A program made the position numbers and the translations under genes. Of a stretch of DNA of 64,000 nt, positions 33,541-46,813 are shown one piece after another. Source of the DNA: Amoebidium appalachense (Eukaryota; Ichthyosporea); assembly GCA_963693365.1 (NCBI GenBank), contig CAVNZM010000008.1, positions 1,364,001-1,428,000 on the forward strand, read 5' to 3'. A model generated the notes under the pieces. That model worked only from the letters and a program-made list of their open reading frames with translations, had not been told where the DNA came from and made no database searches. How positions within the stretch are numbered: position 1 is the first letter of the stretch; the number at the start of each line of letters is the position of its first letter.

Positions 33541-36500
33541 AGTGGGGTGGAGAAGAAGGGAGGGCAGGAACGAGGCATATGTACGAAGAATGGTTGACTT
33601 ACTGCTTCTGGCCGTTGAACCAGAAAAACCGGAGGTTGGCCTGGTGGAACATGTAGGGATCCGTGCGTTTGTGGAACAAGTTTCGTGCCACCTCCTTGGC
33701 TTCAATTTGTAGCATTTCGGTGAGTGTAAGGTTATGGTCATACTTGATAGATGTCCGGTTGCACTTGTATGGAAATGCAACGACAACGTCGAGGTCCTTG
33801 CCGAAGCAGTCTGGCCCATAGAAGGATGCGTGCTCCATGGCTGATTGCTCGGGTGTCGAAACATCGAAGTAGATACGGGTTGGGAAACGTGGAATCACAT
33901 GCAGGCGTGCTGCAAGGAGGGGTCCAGTGATCAGTCTAGTTTTTTTTACAGTCTAGTTTTTTTTAAGGACTTGCTTAACGTATAAGACCAAAGGCCGAGG
34001 CTCATGGAAAAGTATCGCCCGTGTGTATATGTGGGTAGTGCATGTGCGTGTCATGTGTGTGTGTGTGTTTTCTTTTTCTCTCCCTACGTGTGTCTCTCTC
34101 TGTGTGCACGCCCGGGTGTGTGCATGTGTGTGGTGGTGGTGGTGGTGGTGGTGGTGGTGGTGGGGTAGGATGGGGGGGGGGGGGGGGGGGGGAGGGGGGG
34201 AGGGGGGGAGGGAGGGGGATAATGGCACCCACCTCCGTTAGTTCCGGCTACGTGGGTTAAGAATGTATGGAATATGTTTTCGGGTTGCAGATCTGCGCGG
34301 GAGGTGTCACCCACTGCCGTGCGGTGCCCTGCGTCGTACATAGCCTGAATGGACTCGCTATGGTTGAGGCCAGAGATGCGGGGGGTTACAATCGAGCCGG
34401 GTGAGAAGGTCGGCCAATTTGCACGTTCCACATCAGTCATGTCGACCCACTGACCGTTGACCTTCTTGCGCTTAAAGAGCATTGTGTTGGCGAAATCGAT
34501 GTTCTGTTTGCACTCATCAAAGCCCTCGCTGTATTTCGTGAAGCCAAACTGGGGAGGGGGGAGGGGAGGGGGGGGGGAGGGAGGGGGGGGAAGAGGGGGC
34601 AGTATAAGTAATTAAAACACTATTCATCCTTAGGTAGTCATTTCATAGCAAGAAATAAATACAAGCACACTGCTGGTAAGATGTGATTTTACCTTTCTAC
34701 TCGACCCTTCTCATTCTATCTTCTTCAAAATAAGGCCCCTCTACAATCTATTCTTTCAACAACGGGCAAAATCGTAACCTCACAACTTGACATACCGCGG
34801 TGCAGTTGCTCTCCGGACAGTAGAGATCAATATGGTTCCAAGTGTGCGACACCCAGGTGAAGTTGTCACGGAACTCCTCCGTAACAGGGTTCGTGTTGTC
34901 CTCCATATCCTCAAACTCGTACCAGCCCTTGCCGTTGTATGCCAGTTCGATGGTGAACTTGGATCCCCGGGGCAAACGTGCATTAATATTTTTCTGGAAT
35001 TCAACAAGGCTCAAAATGTCGGTTTTATTGGCGCGGTAGGACCAATCCGGGCCGTAGTCTTCACCCTCCAATGCCTGCCTGCAGGAACACGTCAATACCA
35101 ATCAGTTCACGATTTTAGAAACTACGGCTTGTATAATGGGCCGACCGCACGGACTTAGATATTCGAGATGTGCATGTGAACGTGCTGTAGGTCATAGAGG
35201 AGTGCTCTAGTTGAAACAGCTATTCGAGATGTGCATGTGAACGTGCTGTAGGTCATAGAGGAGTGCTCTAGTTGAAACAGCTGAGATGGTTTGCCCATGG
35301 TGCGGACTTAACCGAGAGAGGCAGGTGTGCAATACCTGTTCAGAGTAGTATTGTATAGGCCGGTGCGCAGCATAAAGTCATCCACTTGCGTGTCTAGGAG
35401 AACACGACGCTGGCCAAGGAAGACACCCTTGTTGACCCACTGGAACCAGACATCCGCAAGAGCATAGCACAGGCTCACCTGTGAGGAAAATGCGCATAAG
35501 CACAAGGGTACCGCAAACCACTATACCTCAGAATTACCCAGTATCAAACCATTCTCGTGTACCACGGGCACGGCGATATTGCCTGCAATAAGTTACCTTG
35601 TCGTTGCAGGTGAACATGAAGTGCATTTCCTCCCTCCCCATGCAGGTGCGGGTAAACGCGCCCAAGTAGTCGGTATTGTTGTTGCCTGGAAACACAATTT
35701 TGTTAGACAACGTTCAGGATTAACGGTCCTCCCACAGATTTGCGAGCTGAGAAGTGGATCTTGGCAGGCTACTTACGGAGGGTCATAAACTGGCGCACAT
35801 GGGTAGCACGGGGATGAACGGTGGATGGGTACCAAAAATGAGTTCCATTCTCCATATCGTACTTGGCGGTCAGTGGAACAGTGTCGCGAACTTTCAAGGC
35901 CTCCTCGTTGTTTTTCCAGCCCAAGAGAGCAGCTCTGTGAGGAGTCATATGCATGAGTCAGTCGTGTGGTCACCCCAACAATTTAGAGCATTCTACCTCG
36001 CTCAAGTGTGGAAATTCACTGCAGTTATCACTGGTGAAGAGGATGATATGTGCTGTGCATGTTGATAATCGTGTAGTGCAAAAAGATGCCCGTCATCGGA
36101 ACAGGCTACACATACTCAGACGTGCCGTTGAAGCCAAGTTTGGTAAGCGCGCCATCGGCATTCCAGCTGGAGCCCATGACCACCATACGGGCATCATACT
36201 TGGACACATACTGACGCAGAGTCACGAAGTCCGAGCCTGTGCAAGAATAACCATTAGGTAATTGCCCATTAGACTTGCAGAGCTTTCAAGCGTTCAATAA
36301 GGTGCTACATAAAGCGAGTGTCCGAGCCAGAGCATATCAAAATGGAGAGCTCTGAGTGCGTATCATGAGAAAACCAACCCAACCAACAGAATGGTGAAGC
36401 TCCCTTAAGTCAAGAGATCATTATATGGTGACACAATGATTCAAAAACACCCCCACCATGCTAGGTAGTCTACCTTTAAGAGCTTGGGTCCATCCCTTGA

Positions 36501-36814
36501 CGGGGTCTGTGTACCACATGTCCTGGGTAGTCAGGACGATGGCGTTATACTTTGGATTTCCAGCTTCATCCTCGAGGGCCAGCGTGTACGGCTTGAGAGT
36601 GTCTGTAAAAAAACCACATTAGCATATCACGGTGCCTCTACTGCGACCCCTTTACAGCGCCTTTACAACCTCGTGCTCGTACTCTCTCGCTCTCCTTCCC
36701 TCTCCCTCTCCCTCTCATTCTCTTTCTTTTCGTTGCTCCCCCCCCCCCCCCCCCCCCCCCCCGTCCCCCCAACTTTTTCTTTGAGTCTTACTCTCTCTGG
36801 ATCTTTTCCCCCCT

Positions 36815-36861
<47 letters not shown>

Positions 36862-37608
36862 CACCTCTCTCTGCCCTGCCCCCCCCCCCCTCCCCCCCTC
36901 TTTCTGCTTTACCTTGATTAAGATTTCCCTAGCTGCCTAGCCCAATGACATGGCTTGATCAAACGCCTCCGTCCTCCCATAGTCCTGTCAAAAACCAATA
37001 GTCCTAACAAAAAAAGGAAGAATCAGAAAAAGAATGACCAAAGAGATCATGTTAAGGGCCCCAGCAGTTGTGCAGTACGGGGAAAATGCACATTCTTTAC
37101 AGATGGAAACATACTCGTGAGTGGGTCGATGAGTTCAAGCAACTCGTACGGTGCGCCGTGTGCCTCGTACACCGCAACAGGTAGAGCAGCAAGGTCTGCT
37201 TGGTTGCTGATGATGAGAGTCTTAAGAGGCAGGACATAGTCTGTTGCCTTTGCTCGCATGGTGTTGTGTCCCTTGCGAAGCAGGATGCCCTTTGAAATCG
37301 GTGTACATGAGCTGACCATCAAGGCGCCCTTTGGCACGTTGGTGGACATTGCGTTCTTCTCAACCAACTCTCCTGCAAATCATCCAGCTCGTTAGAAGAA
37401 CTTACACACTGATTCGTTGATGACTGTAAAATGTGTTTAGGGAAAAAAATGTTGCTGTTGTGAAAGTTGTAAAGGGGGTAAAGGGGACAAGCTGAGGGGT
37501 CAGCTGGTTGAAAATGTATACTCATGCTGAAAGTATGCAGGGTTCGCAAGGATCAAGCAACTACTGTACAGAGGCACTGGGTGGCATTTGCCAACCACGT
37601 ACGCTGAT

Positions 37609-37640
<32 letters not shown>

Positions 37641-38786
37641 TTCCCCCCCCCCCCCAACCACGCTCCTCTCCAACAGAACAGGAAGAACACAGAGAATATT
37701 TGGAAGGGGGCGCGACCTACAAGTGCAGCAACTCACCATCATGATTGTAAGCATTGTCATCAGCCAAAACGATGGCCTCCACACCAAAGGGATGCGCAGC
37801 AATGACAAATCTCCACATGGGATCGTCCACGGGGACACGCTCCCATCCCACAGGCGGGGTGATGTAGTAGGCAGCACAGCCGTCCCCCTTTGCTGCTGGG
37901 GCATCGATCCATGCATCACTAAGGGTTGAATAGGTTGCTCCACACACACTCCGGATGTTCACGGGCTCTGCTCGCGGAGCAGGTGCAACGAGCTGCCAGG
38001 ATATTAAGGTTTAGAAAGAGTAGTTCACAACTAGTAGCGCCCTCATGTGTGAAGAAACCCTAAGGAGCACAAGCAATCGGCCGCTTTGTCTAAGAGGGGC
38101 TGACTGTGTGTGAGAGGCTGAAAATCGAGCAAATTTAAAGCAGACATCCAGATCGATGCTTTTTTAACTGTTTGATGCTGCCCTAACTTTTCTGTGGTGT
38201 CTTACTGACTCACTAAGCCGTTAACTTTTATGCCGTCAAATAAAAAAATTTCCGCCTAGAAAATTTCTGGACGGTGCCGATAAGCCTATCCGTGTATGGA
38301 AATGTCAGATCATAGTGGTAACAATAGTGAAGGGAGGTCAAAGTACAAACAAACTCGAAACATCTCTGAAATCCGTTTGTGTGTTTGTGTCTGTGTTTGT
38401 GTGTGTGGGTGGGGGAGTGAGGGCGGATATTCCTTCAAGTTGTACCAGAACCCCAGGTTGCCGTTTTGCATGGGCAGCTGTGCCAGCCCCACAGCCGCAC
38501 AAACGACTATTTCATGCTGGTTCCTACTATGCGATGGGATGGAAATGAATGAAATTTAAAGGTTCCACCACAAACTTGGTGTATTCTGCCGCTTTTACAG
38601 CCAAGAGCATTCGTTCTGCCTAATCTGTCGATATGAGAGGTCCACGTTCGAACTTAGAAGGTTGAGTTACTTGAATGCCTTGTTATACACAGAGCCATAC
38701 AACAACCCACTACCAGTCTTTTTACACACCTGCGCAGAAGCAGTCGATGCCAGCCCAAAGGCAAGCATAGAGATGACCTTATTCAT
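31265..38786 (-). CDS. Membrane-anchored polysaccharide deacetylase, Agd3/CE18-like, complete
   Basis: Fourteen exons (minus strand): 38786-38730, 37992-37737, 37372-37115, 36602-36474, 36236-36116, 35934-35777, 35685-35597, 35478-35336, 35078-34796, 34548-34233, 33909-33603, 33140-32996, 32139-31921, 31528-31265. All phases join, giving 914 aa. Seen: signal peptide (1-19); an N-terminal domain with APYELLELIDPL and YNAIVLTTQDMWY as in Agd3 proteins; NodB-type metal motif one QVDD (Asp389, Asp390); motif two HTWNH (His482, His486); a Ser/Thr-rich stalk; one membrane helix (about 871-895) and an RKKK tail. Fungal Agd3 removes acetyl groups from the exopolysaccharide galactosaminogalactan; the substrate here is unknown. 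Action at the cell surface is inferred from the signal peptide and anchor. Introns are mostly 90-500 bp. Family assignment is by motif and recall. Confidence 0.82.
35160..35281. repeat. Perfect 61-bp tandem duplication in a deacetylase intron
   Basis: The 61 bases at 35160-35220 are repeated exactly at 35221-35281, within the intron between exons 8 and 9 of the minus-strand gene. Identity without any mismatch implies a recent duplication, or an assembly error. Confidence 0.95.
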
Positions 38787-38927
38787 CGTTTCTCTCTTTT
38801 CTGGAAGATAATTTGTGTTGAGAGTGTAATCAAAAAAAAAAGAGTTTCGACCAGAACGACTGGCCGTGGCGCATTCACACCACTGAGTTGGCAAGGCGGT
38901 TCTGACAAGTGAAGGAATGCGGAGAAG

Positions 38928-38935
38928 TATTTATA
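38928..38935 (-). promoter_or_regulatory. TATA box of the deacetylase gene
   Basis: On the minus strand this reads TATAAATA, 142 bases before the ATG at 38786. A start site 25-30 bases downstream would give a 5' UTR of about 115-120 bases. It is an exact consensus match in a non-repetitive stretch. Confidence 0.6.
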
Positions 38936-39700
38936 GGAGCTGCCGACGGAGAGAGGTGCAAAATAAATCAATCAACGAAGTCAAGTGCGACGCATGAATG
39001 CACATGGTACCAGAATTAGGGCTTATTTCTGAATACTTGAGACCCTTCTAATAGAGCTTGAGAAGCTTTACGTGAGACAAAAAACCGTTAATATGACATT
39101 AGGTTATATTATTATGGATGTAATGTATACTGTAACTGTAGGAAAGCGGCATACAATAAAGTAGTAATGATTGCGCAGTTTCCAAAACATGCCCACGACT
39201 TTACCATAATGCTTTTACATCGCTCAATGCGGTTAAGTCAAAAAAGCACGCCTGATACAAATCCAATTATCTGTTCCTTCGCGATCAAATAAATTATCAA
39301 CCAACTGATGTTTCCCGTCGAGGCTCAATAATAGAAAAGAAACATATAATGTGCACTATTAGTAACCGTCAAGCGATTATTCTAGTGTGCATAAGTCTTT
39401 TCAATGATTTCTGCTGTTTACCTCCCCAAACAACACTCCGCTCACACTGAATTACTGCCATCGACGTCGAAACTGGTAACGGGTACCGGTATACCACCTG
39501 GTGCGCATGAGTGGACCACCAACCAGGTGCCGCATTGCAAATGAATGCATATACATGCTGCTATTACGTATCGTCATAATAACTAACACAAATGCTTTCC
39601 TTTTAATCATTATTGGAGTATTTTATTTTGTAACGTCATACATGCTAGCTTCAGATATGGAGCACGGCCAGTTTGAGGAAGCATGCAGAACCCAAGTTGA
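38936..39700. other. Intergenic region upstream of the deacetylase
   Basis: AT-rich, complex sequence without microsatellites. No gene or RNA was found. It separates the divergent deacetylase (-) and the possible gene starting at 39963 (+). Confidence 0.55.
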
Positions 39701-39712
39701 CAGCTCATTTTG

Positions 39713-39806
39713 ATTGGCTCTTAGTTATTTGGCCAAAGTTGACCAATCGTATTCTGTGAACTCACATGATTGGTGAACTAAAGTTCTGAGCAGCAAGTTA
39801 ACCAAT
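39713..39806 (+). promoter_or_regulatory. Cluster of four CCAAT boxes
   Basis: CCAAT words occur at 39713-39717 (as ATTGG), 39743-39747, 39769-39773 (as ATTGG) and 39802-39806, alternating in strand with spacing of about 26-33 bp. Such arrays are typical binding sites for NF-Y in promoters. They lie 157-250 bp before the ATG at 39963. Confidence 0.5.
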
Positions 39807-39962
39807 TAGCGCAAAGCCAGTGCAGCAGCTGCTTCAGGCTCGGAGCTTTGTTTGTCGTTATCGGTGGCTATTGTTGACATGATTCTGCCCGCATTACATG
39901 TGTAATGCGTGTTCACGTTCACTGTTCACGTTCACCTGCGTGTTCACGTGCATGCTGGGAAA

Positions 39963-40016
39963 ATGGCGGAATCAGTAATTGTAGTGCTGAAGCTGGCCCT
40001 GCAGTTCGAAATACAA
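39963..40016 (+). CDS. Possible first coding exon of an unresolved gene
   Basis: ATG in a strong context (GGGAAAATGGCG) opens 18 codons, [18 protein letters not shown], before a possible donor GTCCAC at 40017. It follows the CCAAT cluster and the motif GCATGCTGGGA. The frame then runs into (CA)n and (CT)n repeats, so the rest must lie in exons beyond. No further exon could be joined. It may also be a chance frame. Confidence 0.3.
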
Positions 40017-40038
40017 GTCCACCCTGACGACACAACCA

Positions 40039-41012
<974 letters not shown>

Positions 41013-41065
41013 ATCTCATTTCAAGGCCTCGTAGATCTTTAGAGGCTACCGTCTTCCACTTGGTT

Positions 41066-41384
41066 AGGGCTCAACCACATCGGGAGGTTCAACGTGCAAA
41101 AAGCAGAATTATTCTGCAAAAAGCAGAAGCGGCAATGCCATAATAATTTTGCTAAAAGCAGAATAATTCTGCTATAAGCAGAGTGATCCTGATTTTGCAG
41201 AAGAACACTACTCACGGCAGAATAATTCTGCCGCGCTGAAAAATTCTGCTTTTGCTGAATGATTCTGCTTTTTGCAGATTAATTCTGCTGCTGCAGAATA
41301 ATTCTGCTTTTTGCAGAATGATTCTGCTTTTTGCAGAATATTTCTGCTCTTTGCAAGTTGAATCTGCTGATGTGGTTGAGCCCT
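41066..41384. mobile_element. Foldback element of GCAGAAT repeats with 6-bp target duplication
   Basis: The ends are inverted copies starting AGGGCTCAACCACATC, with similarity continuing about 60 bp inward. The interior is built of repeated words GCAGAAT/ATTCTGC, often as GCAGAATNATTCTGC palindromes. TTGGTT flanks both sides (41060-41065 and 41385-41390). A related unoccupied site exists at 24469-24520, where CACTTGGCTGTGCCAATAC corresponds to the two flanks joined. There is no coding capacity, so it is non-autonomous. Confidence 0.85.
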
Positions 41385-41515
41385 TTGGTTCTGCCTATAC
41401 TTACCCCCAGGCAAGACGGTATATCGAGAGTGGGTTGTGTGTCTGTGTATTTGGTGTGGTTGTGTATTACCCACACTCTTGGGGAAGATATTGTTTCTCA
41501 GTGGATATATATGCA

Positions 41516-41546
<31 letters not shown>

Positions 41547-41570
41547 CCCTCACACTCACACACACGTACA

Positions 41571-41607
<37 letters not shown>

Positions 41608-41689
41608 ACCACCACCACCACCACCGTTAACCAGTTAAATGTATCGAAAAAAACCTTGCGAGAGAAACAAGGCCCAAACCACATACGTA

Positions 41690-41970
41690 AGCAGAATTCA
41701 ATCTGCAGCTGCCCATGTCGATACGATAATAATGATCACTGATTTCTGCCTGTTGCATGCGCAGAGTGAAATACGCTTTTGGGGAATTCTTTTTTCTCCT
41801 TTGCCGAATAATTTTGTTTTCTGCTTTCCCTGAGGAACTCTGCAAAAAAGGGGATGATTTTGCTTGAGTGAATTATATTTCTGCTCACAGCAAGTTCGTT
41901 CTGCTGCCCCCAGCGCGCATAGCAAAGCTGCTCAAAGCGAAATCTGTTTCTGCTTTTTGCAAGGTTATTC
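41690..41970. repeat. Degenerate GCAGAAT-like repeat region
   Basis: Scattered words such as GCAGAATTCAATCTGC, TTTCTGCTTTTTGCAAGG and GTTCTGCTGCCCC resemble the interior of the element at 41066, but no ends or target duplication are visible. It may be an old relative. Confidence 0.35.
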
Positions 41971-41980
41971 TGGTGGAGTG

Positions 41981-42200
41981 TGTTTGGCAGCGCAAATATG
42001 GTATTCTCGCCGTGTTCCTATATTATTTGTTCTAGACACACATGCGACTCTGTGGTCCCAAACACCGTCAAATGTATTCGCGAAAAGACGACGGACATAG
42101 TTCTATATACATATCGTTGAAAATCACCTGCCGAGGTGTTTTGTGAAAAGACAATTTAGGTACAAAAAGACGATATATATGCGAAAAGACGATCCTCTGG
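41981..42200. mobile_element. Possible diverged relative of the MITE at 27301
   Basis: Words in the same order as the MITE's left half occur here: TGTTTGGCAGCGC, CCCAAACACCG and an imperfect palindrome around GAAAATCACCTGCCGAGGTG. CGAAAAGACG replaces the repeated CGTAAATACG of the MITE. No right end or target duplication was found. Confidence 0.35.
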
Positions 42201-42254
42201 CCTATCATTCGCTCATTGAATTCTTATTAGGGTAATGTGTTTCAATCCAGTTGC

Positions 42255-42255
<1 letters not shown>

Positions 42256-42297
<42 letters not shown>

Positions 42298-42428
42298 GTG
42301 TGCGTGTGTGTGTGTGTGTGCGTGTGCGCGCGCGTGGTGCGTGCATGCGTGTGTATGGTGCGCGCGTGCGTGCGTGCGCGCACGCGCGCGTGTGTATGTG
42401 TGTGTGCGTGGGTGTGTGTGTGTGCACG
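42256..42428. repeat. (TG)n/(CG)n-rich microsatellite
   Basis: TG array of about 18 units grading into TGCG and CGCG repeats, then CT repeats and G runs to 42555. From there to 43000 the sequence is complex with no gene seen. Confidence 0.85.
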
Positions 42429-43022
42429 CGCGTGGGTCTCTCTCTCTCTCTCTCTCTGTCTCGTGGGTGTGTGGGGGGCGGAGGGAGGGGGGGGGGGGGG
42501 GGTTGGGGGTTGGGAAGAGCACGGGGGCGGTGGGGGGGGGGGGGGGGGGGGGAGGGGTAAGGCAGGATGAATTTGGGGAGATCGATTTTTACACGTGGAG
42601 CAGGAGAAACGGGTGATCTAGAAGACTGTCGTCATGCCATAGTGATCTTTAATGTACTTCAGACGAGGTGGTTGTGATATCTATTCATAAACAAACTGAC
42701 CCAGGTACTGTAAAGAGTACATAGGCTATTTAGTTGTGCCGAGAAATGGTTTTAGCCATGTAAACCGGGTTAAACCTGGTCAACCTATGTGTAGGCACGT
42801 GTTCTGAATGCAATCTGTATCATACATACACACACTGAGATGCACATCTACTAGAGTCATACTTACAGCACCTTATCGAAGTTAAATTTAGAGGACAACC
42901 ACTCCACAACCCCCCCCCCCCAGAGAAAAAAAAAACAAAAAAACGATACATTCTCAGAACTACACAACATGTGTATAATGGTTGTCTCTGTGCTCACGTG
43001 TCACTTGTGTGTGTGTGTGTGT

Positions 43023-43027
<5 letters not shown>

Positions 43028-43117
<90 letters not shown>
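43028..43117. repeat. (TG)n microsatellite
   Basis: About 45 TG units, about 100 bp past the stop codon of the minus-strand gene at 43219. Confidence 0.92.
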
Positions 43118-43218
43118 CGGTGTGCGTGTAGGTGTGTGTGTGCGCGCATGCGGGTTTGCGCGTGTGTTAAGTTCTGAATTGCATGTATGGCACTTGCATT
43201 CTCACCCCAACACTCCAA

Positions 43219-44613
43219 CTAGTGGCTTACATTTGGTGACGAATGTGCCGACCCCGTCCTCTTTACGGTATGTGGTTTTGGCACTAGCCATCCCGCCCTC
43301 ATGCTATCCCAATCCCCCTCCCCCTCCCCCTCCTCCTCCTCTTTCTTCTCTTTGCCCCGACTCAACCTCCTACTCAGCCAACCCCCCTCCCCCACAGCCT
43401 GCTCCGATAGTGACCGCATCATTTTCTTGATGCTTCGTTTCCTTTTTGGGTCGCTTGCACTTTCACTCTCCCCCTCCCCCTCCAGTATCACCTCATGCCC
43501 CCCCTCCACATTTGTTTGCCGCATAGGTGACCTAGGCACCAGCCCCTGACTCCCTCTATCTACCGATTGATGGGGTGTGAGTGGGATATCTTCGAGTGAT
43601 GATGGAAGCACCACTGCAGGCTGTGTGTGTGTCTGTGTGGTGGTGCGTGTGTTTAAGCTCGACCCCGGGCTCTGGTAAGACGAGTGGCCCGAACCGGATG
43701 GCTCACGGGCCGCGGGCCGGGTCAGGAATCGGTCGTCATCTTCGTCCGTCGAGTCGTTGAAACTACTGCGTGCATTATCATGCGCCGTATTTGCCGTATC
43801 CGTGTTTGTGGTAGATGTGTGCACGTGTGCGCGTGCACGTGCAGGGGACACCTTTTGCAGGGGCACAGGCTGGCCGGCCGAATTCACCCTGCCACTGGGT
43901 GCCTCCATAGTCGTTGCTGATTGGCTCCGACTCCACAACTTACCCACCCAGCTGTGCCGCCTACCGGGCTGGTCTTCACCCTGGTGTGCCGGCACGCCAT
44001 CGCTCGCAGATCCGCGCCGATTAAGCCGATTAAGTCCTGGATCGGACCCGTGATGGCTAGATTTGCGGCGCTGGGGCTGTGATGAATCTATGTTTTGGTC
44101 TGTGTGGGTGTTGGTGTAGGTGGGTGCCGGGGGCTGCAGTGTGTATCTGCGCAGCATCAGGGCCTTCATTGCTCTCTCGTGCTGCTCATAGCGGGCCTCC
44201 AGGGTCTGAAGCAGCAGGTAGCCCTCTAGCATGTCCTCCTCACGACGACCCCTAAAAAAAGAAAAAATGTGGAAATAAGGTGTAAATAGAATGTCATGTG
44301 GGGAGACTAAATGAGCAAATGGGGTGTTACAAGGGTGAGGGTGTGTGTATCACGAGGGCAGTGTCCTAATATGGTAACTGGCTGTGACTGAGGCCGATGT
44401 TGGGTGTGCTTGCATGCCTGTCAGTGCATGTGCGCATGCATGTGTATGGAAGTGTGTGATCCTGTTTGCATGTGTGTGCACTGAATTAGAATAGCTCACT
44501 TACCCCCCCCCCCCCCCCCCCCCCCCTTTCCCCCTTGAACAACTACCCAACCCCAACTCCCCAACCCCCCGTCCCCCCGAGCAAAAAAATGCACACCCAA
44601 ACCATTCGAAAAA

Positions 44614-44683
<70 letters not shown>

Positions 44684-44697
44684 TATATATTGTGTGT

Positions 44698-44787
<90 letters not shown>

Positions 44788-46500
44788 CTAGAGGGCTGGG
44801 GATTGCCCGAGGGGGGGGGGGGGGGGGGGGGGGGGGGCTTGTCACATACACAATCTTATCCCTCAGATTCCTCTTGATCTCAACCTTGAGGGTGCTGTGC
44901 AGAGCAGCAAGCCGGCACTGGGACTCCAGCACCTCGTGCCGTGGAGAGGATTCTAGAACACGGTCATCGAGCACAAACTGGTTGAGTCCGTCCTTGACCT
45001 GCCATGCACACGTGTCAGTACAAATGAACATGGTGGCAACGTTTTAACGAATGGAGACCATTGGGTGACAAAGTGGGTGGCTTTTAACAAAAGAAAAACA
45101 ATGAGGTAACAGGGTGGATCTCTCACACATAAACTACAAGAGAAACGGATGCGCAAGTTCTAAAATGATCATACACACACAGACAGGTGGGGGAAGGAGA
45201 AGAAGGGAACCCACACAACTAACTGAGACGACTGTGCATGTCTGTGAGAAAAGGAGGAAAACGAGAGAAACTCAAACTCAGATTCTCCCCCCACTCCCAC
45301 ACCACACGCCCACCCATGCCCACCGTATCAAACACATACCTATCTACCCATCCACCACACGCAACCGCCCAAACCACCAAGCCCACATGTACATGTATAA
45401 GAACACGTGCTCGCGCCCAAACGCAGAAAGCACATGCACGCACACACGCACACAAACACAAACACGCACACACATGCATGAACGCATGCATGCAGGCCCA
45501 CACACACACCCACACCCACACACGCATGCCGCACGCACACACACAACTTAGTCATGCACACGCGTGCACGCATGCGCGCGCACACAAGCAGGCAGACAGG
45601 CGGGCGGGCAGGCACACACAGAAGAACACACAATCTCCCGTCCCCAACCCTATCCATCCGCACAAGCACGCACACAATAAACACCCAAATCCACCCATGC
45701 ACACACACACACACACACGTGCATGGATGCACACACGAATGAACGCACACATGCATGCACGCTTGCACACGGCCACACCTGCCGGCCAGCCCCCCTGGAC
45801 ACAGGCATGCCCCCCCTCCCCAACACACACACCCCCCCCCTCCCACATACACCCACACCCACCCACCCACCCATCCCCCCCCCCCCCCCGGCCAAAAAAA
45901 AAAACACACACACTCACCCATCCCCCCCCCCCCCCTCTTCCCCCTGCCGCCCCCACACACATCCATCCCCCCACCCCCCCCACTCGCCCCCTCCCCCCAC
46001 CCCCCCCCACACCCACCCAACCACACACCTGTCGCATGACTGTATCGAATGAGTCCTGCTGCCTGGCTGGTGCCCACGTGTTCGGCCGCTGCCTTTGGCC
46101 CTCGGACGGCTGCAGCACTGGCCGCTTGGGTGAATCCTGCATGCACGTGCTCTTAGAATGGAACACAGTGTGCCATGCTGGTACTCAGTGCACTACAGTA
46201 TAACACCGCACGCTAGAACACTGTGTACTAGTGTAGAACATGGTGTGCGTGATACATAGCCAAGAAGGAACAATACGCTGGAGCAATATGAGATGATACA
46301 CACAGGCATGTGGCTGTGAGGGTGGGGGTGGGGGGGGGGAAGGCATTCATACGTGACAAAAGCATGGAGGAAGATACATCAAAGAGCCAGAAAGATGACA
46401 AGAAAAACATAAGACAAACCAAACAAACGTGCATGCAAAAGACACACGGACCCTGTGTGTGTGTGTGTTTTTGGGGGGAAGGGGGTGGGGGTGGGGGGGT

Positions 46501-46537
<37 letters not shown>

Positions 46538-46613
46538 GAGAGAAAGGGTGGGATGGGGGGAGAAGGGCCGTAGGGAAAAGGGGGAGGGTGGGAGCAAGAG
46601 AATAGTGTGCACT

Positions 46614-46667
<54 letters not shown>

Positions 46668-46777
46668 AAGAGAAACAGATGCAAGCATACATGCTGCATG
46701 CAACCAAAACACCAACCCCATCCCATTTTTGTGCTGATGAAAGGAAGAGTGTACGTTTAGTGAAGGGAAGGGGAGGG

Positions 46778-46813
<36 letters not shown>

